Shown here piece by piece: positions 60,046 through 64,000 of a DNA stretch of 64,000 nt. The notes under the pieces were generated by a model. That model was given only the letters and a program-made list of their open reading frames with translations, ran no database searches and had not been told where the DNA came from. Every line of letters begins with the position of its first letter. Positions within the stretch are counted from its first letter, which is position 1. The DNA is from Chryseosolibacter histidinae (GTDB lineage Bacteria; Bacteroidota; Bacteroidia; Cytophagales; Cyclobacteriaceae): contig NZ_JAHESF010000002.1 in assembly GCF_018598225.1 (NCBI RefSeq), positions 186,001-250,000 on the forward strand. Reading direction: 5' to 3'. The translations under genes and the position numbers were made by a program.

Positions 60046-62811
60046 ATGACTAATCTTTACAAAGGCTCTGTGGCGACATGCTTTGCGCTCCTGCTGTCCG
60101 TTGCAGCATTGTATGCCCAAACCAGTATCTCCGGAAAGGTGGTGGATTCTGCCTCCGGGGAATCCCTTGCGGGGGTTAACATTGTTGTAAAAGGCAAGGT
60201 GATCGGTACGATCACAGATACCAATGGAGCGTTCTCACTCCAGGTAAGCGACTCCCCTCCCCTCACGCTGGTATTCTCATTCGTAGGGTTCAAGACCTAT
60301 GAAATGGCGATCTCCGATGCCAGTACCACCAACGTTGAGGTGAAACTTGAAGAACAAACCGTGCTGGGTGAAGAAGTGGTTATCGCTGCTTCCCGTGTGG
60401 AGGAGAGTATCCTCAAATCGCCGGTAACGGTAGAAAAAATAGACCTGCTCGACATCAAACAAACTGCGGCGCCTGAATTCTACGACGCGCTTGCCAACGT
60501 AAAGGGTGTGCAATTTACCTCCAGCAGTTTGAACTTTCCGCAGATCAATACACGGGGTTTCGCCACCATTGCCAACGTTCGGTTTGTGCAGATGGTTGAC
60601 GGTATCGATACCCAGGCTCCCCTGCTGAACTTCCCCACCGGAAATATCGTGGGCCTCGGCGAGCTCGATGCAGAAAGTATGGAGCTCCTTCCCGGAACGG
60701 CTTCTGCCCTCTACGGACCCAATGCCTTTAACGGCGTGCTGCTCATGAGAAGCAAAAGTCCCTTCGAGTACCAGGGCCTCAGCGCTCAGCTCAAGGGTGG
60801 TATCACTACCTCTGACGCACAGGGTGAATCTTTCCCGTTCTACAACTTCGGCCTCCGTTACGCCAAAGCGTTCAAGAACAAGTTCGCCTTCAAAGTGAAT
60901 TTTTCCATTTTCGATGCCGAAGACTGGCACAGCACCGACTATACAACCGATGTGAACCGCCCCGACTATCCGGCTAACCTCACAGGCCAGCCGAACTTCG
61001 ATGGTGTGAACACGTATGGTGATGAAACCCGCATCAACTTTACCGTTCCTGTTCCCAGCATCGGCCCCTTCGACCTGAGAAGGACCGGATGGAGAGAACA
61101 GGACCTGATCGATAACTATGATGCCAAAAGTATCAAAGGTGATGCCGCGCTGCATTACAGGATCAACGATAACCTGGAAGTGCTTTACAACTACCGGTAT
61201 GGTGGCGGTAGCTCCGTATACCAGGGCTCCCAGAAGTATGCGCTCCGGGATTTTACACAGCAATTCCACAAGCTTGAGCTGCGCTCTAAATCATTCTTCG
61301 TACGCGGCTATGTAACCGCTACGGACGCAGGCGATTCTTATAACATGGCAGCGTTGGGCGGCCTTTTGAATGAACGCATCAGTCCCACCGCATCACAGTG
61401 GGCCCCTACTTACGGTCAATCCTATGTGTTGGCTATGCAGGGATATGCCCCTGGCGTTCCGGCTGGCAATCCGGATGAAGCGCACAAGTTTGCAAGGGCA
61501 CAGGCAGATGCAAGCAGGCCTGCCGTTGGTTCTGCCGAGTTCAAACAACTGCTGGAAGCTGTGCGCAATGATTATTTTCAGCGCGACCCTTCCGGTGCCA
61601 AGTTCATTGATAACTCACGACTGTATCACGGTGAGTTCAACTACAACTTCGGCGATAAGATCAAGTTTGCCGAGATCCAGCTTGGCGGTAACGTGAGAAG
61701 GTACAGCCTGTTCTCTGACGGAACCATCTTCAACGAAGCTCCCGATGACGGCACCAATTTCCAACGCATTGACATTGACGAATTCGGATTCTATACCCAG
61801 TTATCCAAAACCGTAGCAGACGCACTCAAGCTGACAGGTTCGCTTCGTTTTGACAAGAATGAGAACTTCGACGGACGCGTGACACCACGGATCTCTGCCG
61901 TGTATACCTTCAGCGAAACCCACAACGTGAGGGCTTCGTTCCAGACCGGTTTCAGGAACCCCGATACCCAGGCTCAGTTCATCTACTTCCCTGTAGGAAC
62001 GAACACGCTGCTGGGCAGCACAAAAGCCAATGCACAGAGATATGGTGTACATGAGGGCGGCGCTTATACCATCGACTCTTACAATGCTTACCTGGCCTCC
62101 GGCGGAACACTCACAGACTCCGGCCCTTCCGGTGGCAATCCTGCGCTGCTGGTTGACGCGTACGTTCCTTACGTTGGGCCTGAGCAGCTCAAGTCTTTTG
62201 AAGTGGGTTACAAAGGTATCTTCGGCGGAAAGTTCCTGGTTGACCTCAACGCTTACTACACCACGTATACTGACTTTATCGGTGGCGATGATTATGTGTT
62301 AAAAAGCCCCACTACCCATCAGGGCGATAAGGTACCTGCCGGCACAGTATATTCCCTTTATGTGAACTTCCCTGAAGATGTTGAGTCGTATGGTGTTGGC
62401 CTGGGACTGACCTATAATTTACCCAGGGGCTACACGCTTTCCGGTAACTATAACTATGCAGCGTTCGATGATAACAGCGAGGCGAACAGCCAGTTCAGGG
62501 CAGGATTCAATACGCCCAACAACAAGTTCAATGTAAGCATCGGTAATCGTAAGGTGACAAAGAACTTCGGCTTCAACCTGAACTACCGCTGGCAGGAAGA
62601 GTTCCTGTGGCAATCGGACTTCGGTTCATGGAATGTACCTGAGTTCGGTGTCTTCGATGCACAGGTGAGCTACAAAGTGCCTTCTATCAAAACCATTGTG
62701 AAGCTGGGCGGGTCTAATATCTTCGGAAACGATTACAGGACCAATCTCGGCGGACCGTTCGTAGGCCAGCAGTATTACCTCTCTTTAACTTTTGACGAAT
62801 TCTTTAATTAA
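60046..62811 (+). CDS. TonB-dependent receptor (SusC-like)
   Basis: 921 residues. Signal peptide (LLSVAALYAQ), a carboxypeptidase-like domain (residues about 26-105, ISGKVVDSASGESLAGVNIV), plug (about 120-230, PEFYDALANVKGVQFTSSS and GNIVGLGELDAESMELLPGT), and a beta barrel ending YYLSLTFDEFFN. It takes up a substrate across the outer membrane. Start ATG 60046. The downstream gene, nine bases later, encodes a lipoprotein with a GDSL-like opening, so this is not a classical SusCD pair. Confidence 0.92.
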   Translation: MTNLYKGSVATCFALLLSVAALYAQTSISGKVVDSASGESLAGVNIVVKGKVIGTITDTNGAFSLQVSDSPPLTLVFSFVGFKTYEMAISDASTTNVEVKLEEQTVLGEEVVIAASRVEESILKSPVTVEKIDLLDIKQTAAPEFYDALANVKGVQFTSSSLNFPQINTRGFATIANVRFVQMVDGIDTQAPLLNFPTGNIVGLGELDAESMELLPGTASALYGPNAFNGVLLMRSKSPFEYQGLSAQLKGGITTSDAQGESFPFYNFGLRYAKAFKNKFAFKVNFSIFDAEDWHSTDYTTDVNRPDYPANLTGQPNFDGVNTYGDETRINFTVPVPSIGPFDLRRTGWREQDLIDNYDAKSIKGDAALHYRINDNLEVLYNYRYGGGSSVYQGSQKYALRDFTQQFHKLELRSKSFFVRGYVTATDAGDSYNMAALGGLLNERISPTASQWAPTYGQSYVLAMQGYAPGVPAGNPDEAHKFARAQADASRPAVGSAEFKQLLEAVRNDYFQRDPSGAKFIDNSRLYHGEFNYNFGDKIKFAEIQLGGNVRRYSLFSDGTIFNEAPDDGTNFQRIDIDEFGFYTQLSKTVADALKLTGSLRFDKNENFDGRVTPRISAVYTFSETHNVRASFQTGFRNPDTQAQFIYFPVGTNTLLGSTKANAQRYGVHEGGAYTIDSYNAYLASGGTLTDSGPSGGNPALLVDAYVPYVGPEQLKSFEVGYKGIFGGKFLVDLNAYYTTYTDFIGGDDYVLKSPTTHQGDKVPAGTVYSLYVNFPEDVESYGVGLGLTYNLPRGYTLSGNYNYAAFDDNSEANSQFRAGFNTPNNKFNVSIGNRKVTKNFGFNLNYRWQEEFLWQSDFGSWNVPEFGVFDAQVSYKVPSIKTIVKLGGSNIFGNDYRTNLGGPFVGQQYYLSLTFDEFFN

Positions 62812-62820
62812 AAAGATCTA

Positions 62821-64000
62821 TGAAAAAGCTGAAAATATATTCCTATATCATCGCGCTTCTGGTAACCGGAGTTTCGTGTGAGCAGGAGCTTGTTGATAAT
62901 TCGGCCAGCCCTTGTCCCTCTGACGATCCTACCATTATTTGTCCTCAGCAGGAAGTGGATCAGTGCGCCGGCGCCAGCGCAGGATCGGCGAACTTCGGGA
63001 AATTTATCGCGATCGGAAACTCCTTTGTAGCGGGTGTCCAGGGCGGCGCTTTGTTCACGGCAGGCCAGAACAATTCACTGCCCGCTATCCTGAACAAACA
63101 ATTCGAGTGCGTAGGTGCTCCCGCCAACTTTGTTCAGCCTTCTATCAACGCAACACTTGGATGGAACCTGTTCATAACACAGCCGAAGCTCACAGACCCG
63201 ACGAAGCCTGCGCTTGGACGGATGCTGCTGCAATACGGCACCAACATTGATTGCGCTACCGGTGCAGCGTCACCCAGGCCGACACCCCAGGCCTATGCGC
63301 CGTCAAACGTCGAAGCCGTTCCTAATCCCGCGGTAAACCCCGGATTTATTTATACAGGCGGCAAGGCAACGCTCAACAACTTCGGCGTACCTGCCGTTGT
63401 ATTGGGGCAATCGCTGATCCCGCAGACAGGCGCGTGGGCAGGTGCCAACTCAGACCCGAGGTTCAATCCTTTCTATGGCCGACTGGCATATCCCGGCACA
63501 GGATCTTCAACCATCATCGGAGATGCTGCCGCCGCACAAGGTACCTTCTTCCTCTTCTGGCTCGGACTGGATGACTTCTTCCTCTATGCAGCTTTTGGAG
63601 GAGATCCTGCCAGGGCACCCCTAACACCCGCCAGCGGTGGACTTCCCAATGGTTTCGATGGCCAGTACGCTGCAGCCATTGGATCGCTGATGGCATCAAA
63701 CGCTAATCTTAAAGGTGTTGTGGGAAATTTCCCGAACATCTTCGCGATGCCGCACTTTACATCCGTTACTTATAATCCCATTCCACTGGATGCGACCACT
63801 GCCGCAGCCGTTAGCACAGGTTTTGCAGGCTACAACGCAGCGCTCGATGGCCTGATCGCCAACGCTGCAGCGTTTGGTATCAACGATGCGCTGAAAGCAG
63901 AAATTGCTACCAGGAAAGTGAGCTTCAGCGCGGGTTGCAACAACAAGATCCTGATCATTGATGAGACCCTCACAGATCTCGGACCTTACTTCGACGGATT
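62821..64000 (+). CDS. SGNH/GDSL-type lipoprotein, partial (runs off window)
   Basis: At least 393 residues, open to the window edge, with ATG 62821 ten bases after the receptor stop. The signal ends LLVTGVSC-EQ, a lipobox. FGKFIAIGNSFVAGVQGGALF (residues about 60-80) resembles block I of GDSL hydrolases with Asn in place of Asp (GNSF, normally GNSLTAG in this lipoprotein group). Further on, WLGLDDFFLYAAFG occupies the block where relatives read WIGNNDVLGYA. The two Cys-rich early segments (SPCPSDDP, IICPQQ) are unusual. It probably acts with the receptor on a lipid or ester substrate at the surface. Confidence 0.78.

Noticed and set aside
1-64000. tRNA, rRNA or riboswitch genes
   Set aside because: No tRNA cloverleaf, rRNA-like tract or recognisable riboswitch consensus was noticed. 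A covariance-model search would be needed to exclude diverged RNAs.

Overview
The window is a chromosomal segment of roughly 50 % GC from a Bacteroidota bacterium, most probably a Cytophagales-type glider. The grounds are the gliding protein GldC, TonB-dependent receptors with carboxypeptidase-like N-terminal domains, DUF2147/DUF3098/DUF4397/HYC_CC_PP families, an ftsX-DUF3098-uppP-truB-ribF string, and promoters of the Bacteroidota form TTTG-N19-TAnnTTTG. No tRNA, rRNA, CRISPR array, phage or intact transposase was seen.

Layout. 1-1.7 kb: end of uxaC and complete uxaB (hexuronate catabolism). 2-6.3 kb: two exported unknowns and a Tat-exported phospholipase C. 6.5-9.5 kb: SAM methyltransferase, membrane protein, AraC regulator and SRPBCC protein. 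9.6-16 kb (minus): GMC oxidoreductase with its small Tat partner, an HTTM-like protein, a UbiA-type prenyltransferase and a polytopic glycosyltransferase-like protein. 16-20 kb: hydrophilic small protein, DUF4397 lipoprotein, ClC-CBS transporter, DUF1801 protein. 20-33 kb: a dense signalling island with five stand-alone receivers, WrbA, a full stressosome module (RsbR, RsbS, RsbT, RsbX-like), two histidine kinases (one a CheB-CheR-PAS-kinase fusion) and small stress-like proteins. 33-38 kb: outer-membrane-type protein with a TPR-CHAT protease, and a tandem lipoprotein pair. 38-41 kb (minus): heavy-metal-type operon (HYC_CC_PP, HMA, TonB receptor). 41-43 kb: phosphotriesterase-family protein and Pcm. 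43-48 kb (minus): thrA-thrB-thrC preceded by a threonine-rich leader peptide. 48-64 kb: thioesterase, membrane pyrophosphatase, ECF sigma/anti-sigma pair, ftsX-uppP-truB-ribF, acetoacetyl-CoA synthetase, gldC, and a TonB receptor with a truncated SGNH-type lipoprotein.

Two regulatory signals stand out. First, GGCAYRNTTTTTT (or a close variant) lies upstream of six genes, all between 16 and 33 kb and all around the stressosome island: two hydrophilic small proteins (one behind wrbA), two receivers, a 33-codon ORF and a small membrane protein. It looks like the core promoter of a local stress regulon. Second, a 20-codon leader ORF with nine Thr and four Ile codons precedes thrA, with pairable segments that suit transcription attenuation.

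Intergenic DNA is full of short-word repeat elements. Several families (GTCCACGGTCGAC, CCGGTAACTGGCAA, CTTTAAAC) share one architecture: about 90-155 bp, arms made of a repeated short word in inverted orientation, and a non-repeated core. They abut start or stop codons, and a related palindromic repeat lies in frame inside the acetoacetyl-CoA synthetase gene. They resemble non-autonomous MITE/REP-like elements; no mobilising enzyme is in the window.
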